A DNA stretch of 64,000 bases. Source: Deltaproteobacteria bacterium (GTDB taxonomy: Bacteria > Desulfobacterota > BSN033 > UBA1163). Every line of letters begins with the position of its first letter. The first letter of the stretch is position 1. Below the pieces are notes generated by a model that was not told the origin of the DNA, did not search any database, and saw only the letters and a list, made by a program, of their open reading frames with translations. The DNA lies in assembly GCA_016875195.1 (NCBI GenBank), contig VGRY01000003.1, positions 1 to 64,000 on the forward strand, written 5' to 3'. A program made the translations under genes and the position numbers. This document shows, one piece after another, positions 49,973 to 58,734 of this stretch.

Positions 49973-51736
49973 CTAAAGTTCGCCATAGACAGAATCCAGT
50001 GCGCTGTCGGGAACATCAAACACCTGATTATGAGGTGGAAGTGGTTCGTACTTCATGAACTCAGGCATACGGTCTTCGGCCTTGCTAATACCAGCCGCCT
50101 CATTGAATGCCCTCTCCTTGCGCAGGATTTCAGCGCCGATCTTAACGACATCGTCCGTTTTCCAGCTGGTGCCTAAAACGCCGTTGCATTCCTCCACCAT
50201 TCCCTCATAACCGGTGGCAATATCCAGAATCGCAAAAGCGATGAACAGGCAGTGGCCGGAAGAGTCAATGAATGCAGTTGTTGCCTGGAAAGCGCGACTG
50301 AGAGCAGCTTTTCCTTCAGGGCTGAGCGGGTCTGCCTTTCCACCAACGCTCAGGATTTCAGGTGCAATGGTATAGCCGGCCGTATGATCAGCTCCCATGG
50401 TCGTTGTGGCGTAAGTGATGCCAATACCTTTGACCGCACGTGGCTCATAGGCAGGCATGCTTTGCCGCTTCACGGTGGGTATTCGGGTCAAACCATAGGC
50501 CTTGCCAGTGAACTCTGTGCCAGCGCCAAGGATCCGGCCCAATGGCGTCCCCTTGCCCATTTCCTGAACGAGTCCGATGGCTTTCTTGCCGTCACCAAAG
50601 GGGACAACTCCCGCTTCCATGGCAACTCCCAGAGTCGTCCCGGCCTCAATCGTGTCCAAACCATAGGCATTACACAGGTGAACCATTTCTGCGATGTCAT
50701 CTAAGTTATCAATGCCGCAATTAGCGCCCAGAGCCCAGTCAGACTCATATTCAACGCAGGACGCATGCTCTTTGCCATCAGGTTTATGCCAGGTGTTAGA
50801 ACACTGAATGATACAGCCAGGGCTGCAGGCATGGTTATAAAGTTCCTTGCCTAAACGCTCCTTGTTTCCTTCAAAAATGGCTTCCCCTGCGGTTTTAGCC
50901 GCGCCTTCAAAACGGCCGCTGGAGAAATTCCGCGTAGGCAGGCCTCCTGCTTCATTCATAATATTGATCAACACCGCCGTACCATAGGAATTCAACGCTC
51001 CCTTGGGTTTGGTCACATCGTGTGAACGTAACGCCTCATCCATCTTCTTTTTCCCCTGATCAAACAAAGCCCTGTCAACGATGGACACTCCGGGAGCGCC
51101 TTTATTTTCCAGCACGATGAACTTAAGCTTTTTGCTGGCCAGCACCGAACCCAAGCCTCCGCGTCCGGCATACCGCGTAGGACGCTTTGCAAGGTCATTA
51201 AACACAATGCCTGAGTTCGCATAGCCATACTCTCCTGCCAGACCACAGCCTGCGATAGCAATTCTCCCGCTGAATCGGTCATAGATCTTCGGAAATGTCT
51301 CGAACAAATCTTTACCCACATATTCATCGGCTGGGAAAAAATCCACTTTAGGTTTACCCTTATCAGCATCCCAGGCAAGATGGACCATCCAATACTTCCC
51401 CTTCTCCTTGGGTTGCCCCTCTACGACCATGGCCTTGATCTGCATCGTCGCTAAAAACTGCGCCCAGGACGATCCTGCATTGGCCTCCTTGATGCCGCCT
51501 GTCAGCGGAGACTTTCCGCCCACTGAAACGCGGGCTGAAGTTGAAGCCGGGGTGCCTGTTATCATGCCGGGAGCAAAGACAAGCTTGTTGTTGGGGCCGA
51601 GGGGATGAGCCAATGGAGAAACTTCTTCGTAAACCATCGTAGACGTCAATCCCCGGCCACCCAGGTTCTTGTAAGCAGCCGGCACCTCTTCCAGACGATA
51701 AGTTCGGTCAGTCATGTTCAACCTTAAGATCCACAT
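49973..51736 (-). CDS. AOR-family tungsten enzyme with rSAM maturase
   Basis: A 587-residue AOR-superfamily protein, shorter than the other three, starting MWILRLNMTDRTYRLEEVPA; AGGAGG fixes the start at 51736, against a longer hydrophobic frame. The cluster site is C304-x3-C308-x3-C312 (CSPGCIIQC), a spacing that differs from the C-x2-C-x3-C of its relatives, with a Cys near the C-terminus in SGHCLF. It heads a unit with the W-maturase and MoaD-like genes and has no ferredoxin beside it. Substrate unknown. Confidence 0.88.
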   Translation of the reverse strand: MWILRLNMTDRTYRLEEVPAAYKNLGGRGLTSTMVYEEVSPLAHPLGPNNKLVFAPGMITGTPASTSARVSVGGKSPLTGGIKEANAGSSWAQFLATMQIKAMVVEGQPKEKGKYWMVHLAWDADKGKPKVDFFPADEYVGKDLFETFPKIYDRFSGRIAIAGCGLAGEYGYANSGIVFNDLAKRPTRYAGRGGLGSVLASKKLKFIVLENKGAPGVSIVDRALFDQGKKKMDEALRSHDVTKPKGALNSYGTAVLINIMNEAGGLPTRNFSSGRFEGAAKTAGEAIFEGNKERLGKELYNHACSPGCIIQCSNTWHKPDGKEHASCVEYESDWALGANCGIDNLDDIAEMVHLCNAYGLDTIEAGTTLGVAMEAGVVPFGDGKKAIGLVQEMGKGTPLGRILGAGTEFTGKAYGLTRIPTVKRQSMPAYEPRAVKGIGITYATTTMGADHTAGYTIAPEILSVGGKADPLSPEGKAALSRAFQATTAFIDSSGHCLFIAFAILDIATGYEGMVEECNGVLGTSWKTDDVVKIGAEILRKERAFNEAAGISKAEDRMPEFMKYEPLPPHNQVFDVPDSALDSVYGEL

Positions 51737-51850
51737 AATCTCCCTCCTCCTTTCTTTTGGAATGCATATCGGATCGATTGATCCAAGGCTAAATACTATC
51801 AAGAAATAAAGACCAACGCAATAGAAAATAAATTTTATGGATAGAATGAA

Positions 51851-51879
51851 TTGACACCCCCTTTCCTTCCTGGTAATAT
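51851..51879 (+). promoter_or_regulatory. Promoter of the sir2-type gene
   Basis: TTGACA, 17 bases, TAATAT, ending 20 bases before the start. AAAGGAG lies at the start codon. Confidence 0.75.
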
Positions 51880-51899
51880 CCATCCCAAAGGAGAAAACC

Positions 51900-52649
51900 A
51901 TGAACCAACAACTCATTCAGAGGGCTGCCCAAGACATTCTCAAATCGCAAAAAACGATTGCCTTTACAGGCGCAGGCATCTCCGTAGACAGTGGAATTCC
52001 TGATTTTCGGAGTGCCGGAGGGCTCTGGGAAAAATTCAACCCCGAAGAGTATGCCCATATCGATGCCTTTTATTCCGATCCAGCAAAAGTCTGGCTGATG
52101 TTGAAGGACATGTTCACCCTGGTTATGACAGCCAAACCCAACTCTGCCCATATCGGGTTGGCTGAATTGGAGCGGATGGGTTTGCTCTCAACGGTCATCA
52201 CGCAGAATGTGGACGGTCTCCATCAGGCCGCCGGAAACACGAATGTGGTCGAGTTTCACGGAAGCCACCGTACCCTCTCCTGCTTGAAGTGCAACACGAC
52301 CCACGATGGCACATCTCTCGCTATCAAAGACCTTCCCGTCCGATGCCCCCGTTGTTCTTCCCTTCTCAAACCCGATGTCGTCTTCTTCGGTGAACCCATC
52401 CCACCGAGAGCTCAATCCTATTCGTTCAGAGAGTCCAGATCATGCAGCCTTGTGCTCGTCGTCGGAACCTCTGCAGTGGTCTATCCCGCTGCCTCCATCC
52501 CCATGATGGCCAAAGAGTCAGGAGCCACGGTCATCGAGATCAATATGGAACCCACCCCTCTCACAGGCCAGGTCTCGGACTATCTGATCTCCGGCTCAGC
52601 AGGGGAGATCATCCCTGCTATCGTTGAGGAAGTGAAGCGCCGGAGATGA
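51900..52649 (+). CDS. cobB: Sir2-family NAD-dependent protein deacylase
   Basis: A 249-residue sirtuin: NAD-binding GAGISVDSGIPDFRS, TQNVDGLHQAAG, catalytic His in EFHGSHRTLSC, and zinc cysteines CLKC and CPRC. It removes acyl groups from lysine side chains. In an organism rich in acyl-CoA thioesters, a deacylase could counter non-enzymatic acylation, and a GNAT is encoded in the bam cluster. It is cytosolic. Confidence 0.93.
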   Translation: MNQQLIQRAAQDILKSQKTIAFTGAGISVDSGIPDFRSAGGLWEKFNPEEYAHIDAFYSDPAKVWLMLKDMFTLVMTAKPNSAHIGLAELERMGLLSTVITQNVDGLHQAAGNTNVVEFHGSHRTLSCLKCNTTHDGTSLAIKDLPVRCPRCSSLLKPDVVFFGEPIPPRAQSYSFRESRSCSLVLVVGTSAVVYPAASIPMMAKESGATVIEINMEPTPLTGQVSDYLISGSAGEIIPAIVEEVKRRR

Positions 52650-52710
52650 AAAAAGCAGAAATATTGCAATCTTAAACTTAAGATGATATGATTTGGTCGA
52701 AAGAGGTTCA

Positions 52711-52805
52711 CCCCGTTAGAAATTCTATCGGGGCATTCAACCCTGTTAAAATTATTCTAAATTGTTGTACAGCGTCAGAGGTGCAGGGGATCTTTTCTAA
52801 CGGGG
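52711..52805. mobile_element. MITE-like element, terminal repeat CCCCGTTAGAAA, copy 3
   Basis: 95 bases bounded by CCCCGTTAGAAA and TTTCTAACGGGG, ending 13 bases before the phoH start codon. Confidence 0.85.
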
Positions 52806-52818
52806 TAAAGGTTCTTAT

Positions 52819-53826
52819 TTGAAAGAATCTCATGAGGAAACCGCCGAAAAGGTCATCTTTGATGATCTTCAGCTTGCCAATAGCCTTTTCGGCGTTCATA
52901 GCGAAAATTTAAGGCGAGTTGCCAGAACCATTGGCGTCAAAATCAACGCTAAAGGCAATGCCATAACCATCCAGGGCGATAGCCTGGATGTTGCCCTTTC
53001 AAAACGGGTCTTGAACGACCTCTTTGGCCTTCTAAAAAAAGGCTATCCCCTCTTCCCCAATGACGTCGATTATGCCATCCGGATGCTCTCCGATAACCAG
53101 TCTGTCAACCTCGAAGATATCTTTCTCGATACCGTCTACATCTCCTCCAGAAAGAGGATCATTACCCCAAAGAGTCTTGCGCAAAAACGATATATTGATG
53201 CCATCCGTAAATACGATCTGGTGATCGGCATTGGCCCCGCAGGAACGGGCAAAACCTATCTGGCCATGGCCATGGCAGTCGCCTCACTCATGAAGCAGGA
53301 AGTCGAAAGGATTGTCCTGACCCGACCCGCCGTGGAAGCGGGTGAAAAATTGGGATTTCTTCCCGGCAACATGTATGAAAAGGTGAACCCTTATTTACGT
53401 CCCCTCTACGACGCCCTTCACGATATGATGGACTTTGACCGCGCATCCCGGCTCATTGAGAAAGGGGTGATTGAAGTTGCACCTCTGGCCTTTATGAGGG
53501 GAAGAACGCTCAATGATTCCTTCGTCATCCTCGACGAAGCCCAGAATGCGGGACCGGAACAGATGAAGATGTATTTGACCCGGCTGGGTTTTAGCTCTAA
53601 ATCCGTCATCACCGGAGATATCACACAGGTCGATCTCCCCGAAAATAAGGTCTCCGGACTGATTGATATCCAGGGGATACTCAAAGGAATTGAGGGGATC
53701 GAATTCGTCTATTTCTCGGACAGGGATGTCGTCAGACATTCCCTTGTTCAGGATATCATCAAGGCTTATGAAAGAGCGGACGAGAGACGCCAGCGCAACA
53801 GGCACCCGTCCTCTTCTGAAAGTTGA
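52819..53826 (+). CDS. phoH: PhoH-family P-loop ATPase
   Basis: A 335-residue PhoH-like protein: Walker A GPAGTGKT (139-146) and Walker B FVILDEAQN, with an N-terminal RNA-binding-like region of about 120 residues. It is thought to act in RNA metabolism. The start is a TTG at 52819 with AAAGG seven bases upstream; a MITE ends just before it. It is followed directly by the c-di-AMP phosphodiesterase and ybeY, a widespread order. Confidence 0.92.
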   Translation: MKESHEETAEKVIFDDLQLANSLFGVHSENLRRVARTIGVKINAKGNAITIQGDSLDVALSKRVLNDLFGLLKKGYPLFPNDVDYAIRMLSDNQSVNLEDIFLDTVYISSRKRIITPKSLAQKRYIDAIRKYDLVIGIGPAGTGKTYLAMAMAVASLMKQEVERIVLTRPAVEAGEKLGFLPGNMYEKVNPYLRPLYDALHDMMDFDRASRLIEKGVIEVAPLAFMRGRTLNDSFVILDEAQNAGPEQMKMYLTRLGFSSKSVITGDITQVDLPENKVSGLIDIQGILKGIEGIEFVYFSDRDVVRHSLVQDIIKAYERADERRQRNRHPSSSES

Positions 53827-53828
53827 CG

Positions 53829-56186
53829 ATGAAGAAATTGTTTCAGGAGTTCATCTATCGATTTTATCATGGCAAAACTGCGAATGGCCAAAAAGCCGAT
53901 TCGTGGATGAAGAAGATCAGGGACCCTCATTACCATAAGTGGTTCATTGGAATTGGAACCGCTCTCCTCCTCACCCTGCTTCTCTCCCCTTCCTTCCAGT
54001 TGCCCCTCAAGAAATATAAGGCCGGAGACATTGCCACCAAGGAGGTCAAATCAACTCAGGATCTCTTGGTTGAAGACCAGAGGTCAACATACGATAAAAG
54101 GGCTGACGCTGAAAGGTCTATTTTCTCCGTCTATGACTATGATCCGGGGATTTTGATCGATGCGGAAAACCGTCTCCGATCTGCCTTTACCTCTTCTGAC
54201 CCACATGTAAGAAAGGCGGAATGGGAATCCGCTTTTCGCTTTACTCTTTCGCAGAAAGAATGGCAGGTTCTGGAAAAGGAAAAATTCAATCCCTCCATCG
54301 GAGAGACTTCCTTAAGAATGATTTCTCCTCTGTTGAGGAGAGGGATTGTCAACGATAAAGACCTCCTCGACCCTGATACGACTAAGGGAACCTCCATCCG
54401 TAATATCCAGACGCGTGAAGAGAGAAGAGATGCTTTCCCATTTAACTTCGTAGATTTGAAGGAGGCAAAAGCCCGGCTCCGGACCGATCTGGCTCGCCTT
54501 TCCCCGGCTCTGAATAGAGAAGTTGCCTCGCTCGTTTTGAAGATTTCGGAACAGTCTCTGAAACCAAATCTCACATTCAACAAGGACGAAACTGAGATGC
54601 GGAAGGCGGAGGCTAAGGCAAGGGTGAATCCGGTCTTTTTTCAAATTAAAAGAGGAGAGGTTGTTCTGAGAGCCGGGGAGCCGGTTCGTGAAGAGCATCT
54701 TCTTAAAATCGATGCTTTGAAAAAAGCACAGGAAAGGAGCCATATTGTCTCCATCCTCATTGGCCTGGCTCTGCTGACGTTTCTTATCCTGGTCAGCCTG
54801 TATGAGTTCGCCACCCAAAATATCCGGAAGTTCGCCCTTACAACCCGAGACCTCCTCTTTTTCTGCAGCACGCTTCTCGGAATGGTCGGACTCCTTAAAA
54901 TTTTCTACCTCATCACCGATATTCTGGGGGGAGAATTTCTCACCATTCCCTCCTCATCCTATACCTATCTCTTTCCCATTGCTGCAGGGGCCATGCTTGT
55001 CAGGATCGTCATCAACTCAGAGGTGGCGATTGTCTTTGCGGCTCTGGCCAGTTATTTTGCCGCCTCCATGATGGGAAACCAGCTCTTTCTCTTCATCTTT
55101 AACTTCGTGGGCAGCCTGATCGGCGCCCACAACGTTGCTCGATGTGAACAGAGATCCATCCTCATCAAGGCAGGGGTTATGATTGGAGGGGCAAATGTTC
55201 TGATGGTCCTCTCTTATAATCTCATTTCCGGAACTTTTTTGAAGATGACCGTCCTCTCCGAAGTGGTCATGGGTTTTTGGGGCGGACTCCTCGCCTCTGT
55301 GGTGGTTCTCGGAATGGCTCCTATCATTGAGAGTCTCTTTGGTTACACCACCGATATCAAACTGCTTGAGCTGGCCAATCTGGATCATCCTCTTCTCAAA
55401 GACCTCGTCCTCCAGGCCCCAGGCACCTACCACCATAGCATTATTGTCGGAAGCCTGGTGGAAGCGGGAGCCAAATCGATTGCTGCCAATCCTTTGCTGG
55501 CCAGGGTCAGCGCCTATTACCATGACATCGGGAAGTTGAAAAAACCCCTCTACTTCATCGAAAATGTTGGGGGCATGGAAAACAAACATGATCATCTCAC
55601 GCCTTCCATGTCCAGCCTGATCCTCTCTTCCCACGTAAAGGACGGAGTGGAGTTGGCTCACGAAAACCACCTCGGAGAGCGGATCATCCATATCATCCAG
55701 CAACATCACGGCACAAGCCTGATCACCTATTTTTACCAGAAGGCGAAAGAGAAAGAGAATCCGGAAATGGATTCGATTGACGAGAGGGATTTTCGTTATC
55801 CCGGTCCGAAGCCTCAGACTAAGGAAGCCGGGATTGTAATGCTCGCTGATGCTGTGGAAGCTGCCTCCAGAGCCCTTACTGATCCTACCCCCTCAAGGAT
55901 AAAAGGGTTGGTCCAGCGGATCATCAACAACATCTTCCTTGACGGGCAGCTTGAGGAATGTGAACTCACCCTGAAGGATCTTCAAAGGATCGAAGAGAGT
56001 TTCAGCCTGATCCTGAACGCTATCTTTCACCGAAGGATCGACTATCCCGTTCTTCCATCATTGGAGAACAATAAAAAGAATAATCATGAAGATCTGGATT
56101 CGAAACCGACAAAAACCTATCCCTTTAGACGTAAAAAAGATAAGAAGGGTGGTCCAAAAGATCTTGGCCAAGTTGGGACTTCCTGA
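53829..56186 (+). CDS. pgpH: PgpH-type 7TM-HD cyclic-di-AMP phosphodiesterase
   Basis: A 785-residue membrane protein: cytosolic start, one helix, a large extracytoplasmic 7TMR-HDED domain (about residues 70-300), seven further helices and a C-terminal HD domain. HD motifs seen are YHHS, YYHDIGK, EEH-like NKHDHL and HHGTSL. This architecture is that of the bacterial c-di-AMP hydrolase PgpH. It overlaps ybeY by 101 bases. Confidence 0.92.
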   Translation: MKKLFQEFIYRFYHGKTANGQKADSWMKKIRDPHYHKWFIGIGTALLLTLLLSPSFQLPLKKYKAGDIATKEVKSTQDLLVEDQRSTYDKRADAERSIFSVYDYDPGILIDAENRLRSAFTSSDPHVRKAEWESAFRFTLSQKEWQVLEKEKFNPSIGETSLRMISPLLRRGIVNDKDLLDPDTTKGTSIRNIQTREERRDAFPFNFVDLKEAKARLRTDLARLSPALNREVASLVLKISEQSLKPNLTFNKDETEMRKAEAKARVNPVFFQIKRGEVVLRAGEPVREEHLLKIDALKKAQERSHIVSILIGLALLTFLILVSLYEFATQNIRKFALTTRDLLFFCSTLLGMVGLLKIFYLITDILGGEFLTIPSSSYTYLFPIAAGAMLVRIVINSEVAIVFAALASYFAASMMGNQLFLFIFNFVGSLIGAHNVARCEQRSILIKAGVMIGGANVLMVLSYNLISGTFLKMTVLSEVVMGFWGGLLASVVVLGMAPIIESLFGYTTDIKLLELANLDHPLLKDLVLQAPGTYHHSIIVGSLVEAGAKSIAANPLLARVSAYYHDIGKLKKPLYFIENVGGMENKHDHLTPSMSSLILSSHVKDGVELAHENHLGERIIHIIQQHHGTSLITYFYQKAKEKENPEMDSIDERDFRYPGPKPQTKEAGIVMLADAVEAASRALTDPTPSRIKGLVQRIINNIFLDGQLEECELTLKDLQRIEESFSLILNAIFHRRIDYPVLPSLENNKKNNHEDLDSKPTKTYPFRRKKDKKGGPKDLGQVGTS

Positions 56187-56526
56187 GGCCGAACTCAGCC
56201 TTCTGTTGGTCGACGACAAACAAATTCAGGAGTTGAACCTCCGTTTTCTTGGCCGTGACAAAACCACCAATGTCCTTGCTTTCTCCATGAGGGAAGGAGA
56301 ATATTCCTCCCTCCATCCCCACCTTCTGGGTGATCTCGTCATCTCCATTGAAACCACCAAGCGCCAGTCAAAGCAATCCGGTCTGAATGAGATGGAAATG
56401 CTCACCCTTCTCCTGATTCACGGGATTCTCCACCTTCTCGGATATGAACATGAGGGGACACGAAAAGGGGCCAAGGAGATGTCCGCCAAACAAAAGCAGC
56501 TCTTTCAGCAGGTAATCCAGGCGTGA
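56086..56526 (+). CDS. ybeY: Endoribonuclease YbeY
   Basis: A 146-residue metal-dependent rRNA maturation factor, with the zinc motif HGILHLLGYEHEG followed by a conserved Met. It acts in 16S rRNA 3' processing and ribosome quality control. It is translated from a different frame than the end of pgpH, which it overlaps. Confidence 0.95.
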   Translation: MKIWIRNRQKPIPLDVKKIRRVVQKILAKLGLPEAELSLLLVDDKQIQELNLRFLGRDKTTNVLAFSMREGEYSSLHPHLLGDLVISIETTKRQSKQSGLNEMEMLTLLLIHGILHLLGYEHEGTRKGAKEMSAKQKQLFQQVIQA

Positions 56527-56562
56527 ATCTTGGATTGAGGGGATTTGAGAAGGACGGGCGGG

Positions 56563-56997
56563 TTATTTTCTTTTTTTCTGGGAAGACAGGTAATTGACGA
56601 TCGCTTTTTTGTATCTTCCAAAATCGCTTAAATTTTTATGAAGAATCGACACCACAATGGCAGAATCGATCGTCTCATATTGATGGACAACGACATTTCT
56701 GAATTTCGCCATTTTTTCAAGGATTTCACATAACTTTTCCCCAATCACCTTATGCTCCATTAAAACCTTAAATGTATCCGCATATCCGGTGGGCACCCTC
56801 ATCCCCTGGTCAGCAATGATGTGATTCGCAATATCGATACACACCTCAATAAGAATATGCAATGTCCTCTCAACGATCCTCTGGGTTTTCCAACTCCTTT
56901 TATATTGGGTCAAAGAAATCTTTGAGAAACTCCCGATCTGATTCAGATAAGTGTCGATCTGGGCAAGCTTTCTCCCTACCAGAAGCTTATCAACCAA
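56563..56997 (-). CDS. hepT: HepT-family toxin (HEPN domain)
   Basis: A 144-residue all-helical HEPN protein (DUF86) with the RNase motif R100-x4-H105-x-Y107 in FRNVVVHQYE. It would cut RNA, probably tRNA, unless inactivated by its nucleotidyltransferase partner, which transfers AMP to the tyrosine of the motif. It overlaps the mntA gene by eight bases. Confidence 0.9.
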   Translation of the reverse strand: MVDKLLVGRKLAQIDTYLNQIGSFSKISLTQYKRSWKTQRIVERTLHILIEVCIDIANHIIADQGMRVPTGYADTFKVLMEHKVIGEKLCEILEKMAKFRNVVVHQYETIDSAIVVSILHKNLSDFGRYKKAIVNYLSSQKKRK

Positions 56998-57406
56998 TGC
57001 CGTATCTCCTTTGTAAAATTTCCCTTTCTTTAATGCTAAAATCGAAAAATTCTCTCAGCGTTTGGGACTCGTATCGATGTCGAAGAAAAGGGTCTTTATC
57101 GATCAGGATTTTTCTTTTCTGTAAAATCCTTCCCGTAAGGCTGATGGGGGCATGGTTTAGAACGACCAAATCGATCTCATCGGTACAGAGAATTTTTGAA
57201 ATTTTATCGTAAAACGAAAGATAGTCTAACTTTTTAATATTCTTCACATAGATGCCCAGATCGACATCACTCAGAGGCTTCTTCTGTTTTTTGGCCAAAC
57301 TTCCAAAAAGATAGGCAAAGACAACATTGGAGTCTTCCTTAAGGAAAGGCGTTAAGAGATCAATTCTTTGAAGGATATCTTCCTGGACCTTCTTAAATCG
57401 GATCAT
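56990..57406 (-). CDS. mntA: MntA-family nucleotidyltransferase antitoxin
   Basis: A 138-residue minimal nucleotidyltransferase with GS-x10-DxD: G35, S36, D47 and D49 (FGSLAKKQKKPLSDVDLG), then ILCTDEIDLVVLN. It AMPylates HepT and blocks it. Start at ATG 57406 (upstream codons give only a short hydrophobic stretch). The pair lies between the phoH operon and a repeat-bearing region. Confidence 0.9.
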   Translation of the reverse strand: MIRFKKVQEDILQRIDLLTPFLKEDSNVVFAYLFGSLAKKQKKPLSDVDLGIYVKNIKKLDYLSFYDKISKILCTDEIDLVVLNHAPISLTGRILQKRKILIDKDPFLRHRYESQTLREFFDFSIKEREILQRRYGIG

Positions 57407-57476
57407 AAATAAAACATACCACAAAAAAAGATGGAATCCAATCAGAATCTTTTAGGGAACACCCGGTTTCGATTCA

Positions 57477-57543
57477 GTTGAAGATCCAGAGTTTGCGGAG
57501 GCGGTTGAACCGTTTGAGAAAATCGGTTTCTTGAGGAGTCATA
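57477..57543 (-). repeat. Duplicated 64-base segment with coding character
   Basis: On the minus strand it reads MTPQETDFLKRFNRLRKLW then IFN and a stop. The copy at the window's right edge (63937-64000) reads the same with Q4 replaced by E; two base changes lie in the shared part. Both seem to be protein C-termini. The true genes may be elsewhere. Neither matches a gene I recognise. Confidence 0.6.
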
Positions 57544-57564
57544 AGAGAAGTGCCTTTTCATTCG

Positions 57565-57618
57565 ACCTTATAGGCGGGACATGGCCGGTTTAGAAGCGAA
57601 CCAGCCTGTCCCACCTAT
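57565..57618. repeat. Imperfect hairpin
   Basis: ATAGGCGGGACATGGC and GCCTGTCCCACCTAT pair with a bulge, near the end of the sugar-binding gene. It may act as a terminator or be a REP-like repeat. Confidence 0.6.
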
Positions 57619-57650
57619 TCTAAAGGTGTGCTTGGAAACAAATAACCCAT

Positions 57651-58597
57651 CTAAAAGATTGAATCCGGGTCAAAAAACTTTGCAACGTTGTCCTTATTAA
57701 TCACCCTTACTGGAAACGGCGTGTCCATATCTACAGTTGCACCGGCAAGGATGGCCATCATCCGTTGAAATCCCATCCGCCCAATGGTGTTTGCATCATT
57801 GTGACCCGTCCCGGCGTAGTTGCTCCCTATTAAAATCTGTCTTAAAGCCTCCTTCTGGCCGTCGAAACCGAATACCAGAATTTCCTTGGAGCGGCCTGCA
57901 TCACGGATAGCCTTCATCGCTCCCAAGCCCATGGAGTCATTTTCGCAGAATACAGCGTCAATCTTTTTGTGCTTGGCAAGCATGTCCTCCATGACCTTGA
58001 ATCCACCATCCTCGGTCCACCCGCCAAATGCAGGGGCGATAATCGTTTGGATAGCGGTGCCTTTTACTTTCGAAAGCACACCATCCCTCCGGGCGTTTCC
58101 AGTACTGTTATCTTCTGGGCCACCACGCATCATGAGCAGGGTGCCCTTACCCTCTAACCGTTTGGCAATATACTCCCCTACTCCGGTAGCGGTAGCAAAA
58201 TTGTCAGCGCCGATCCATGAAGTGTAGGGGTCTCCTCTCAGCTTCCGGTTAAGCAGCACCACCGGTATGCCAGCCTTCTTAACAGCAGCCATAGGCCCGG
58301 GGAGAGACTCAAGCGGGCTGATATTCATAATAAATCCGTCAACGCGTTTCGCAATTAAATCCTCTATATCGGCAGACACTTTGGCGACATCCCCTCTGCC
58401 GTCCGCCACAGTCAATTTGACATTCTTGAATTGAGGGGCTTCTGCTTCTATCGCCCTGACCATTGAAATAAAGTAGGGAGATCTCATTTGAAGGGTGATA
58501 ACACCAATATGGATCTCTTTTTAGCCTGCGCCTGCACAGAACCGGCGATTCCCAGAATCAATGCTAAACAGATACTGATCGTTACTATATGTTTCAT
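57651..58597 (-). pseudogene. Sugar ABC transporter binding protein (RbsB-like), frameshifted
   Basis: The intact-looking 278-codon frame starts at 58487 without a signal peptide. Upstream, an ATG at 58597 behind AGGAGGAGAGG begins a signal peptide (MKHIVTISICLALILGIAGS, then VQAQAKK) that runs into a stop after 37 codons. Adding one A to the five-A run at 58518-58522 would join the two frames as ...QAKKEIHIGVITLQMRSPY..., a normal periplasmic binding protein start. It is a RbsB/YtfQ-like sugar binder, of the operon with the permease and ATPase genes. Either a real one-base deletion or a sequencing error. Confidence 0.85.
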
Positions 58598-58734
58598 TTT
58601 TTCCTCTCCTCCTTTCATAAAGACTACAGATTCCAAACTTTTTGACGACAAAACCTATTTAATCCTCTGCTTCAAATCACCTCCTTCCTGTTTAATGGCA
58701 TCACGTTCCGGACAGACCCAAAATGAGATCTGTC

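Noticed and set aside
51737..51916. Signal-like hydrophobic extension of the AOR at 49973
   Set aside because: AOR enzymes are cytoplasmic, AGGAGG precedes the ATG at 51736, and the extension overlaps the divergent sir2 promoter.
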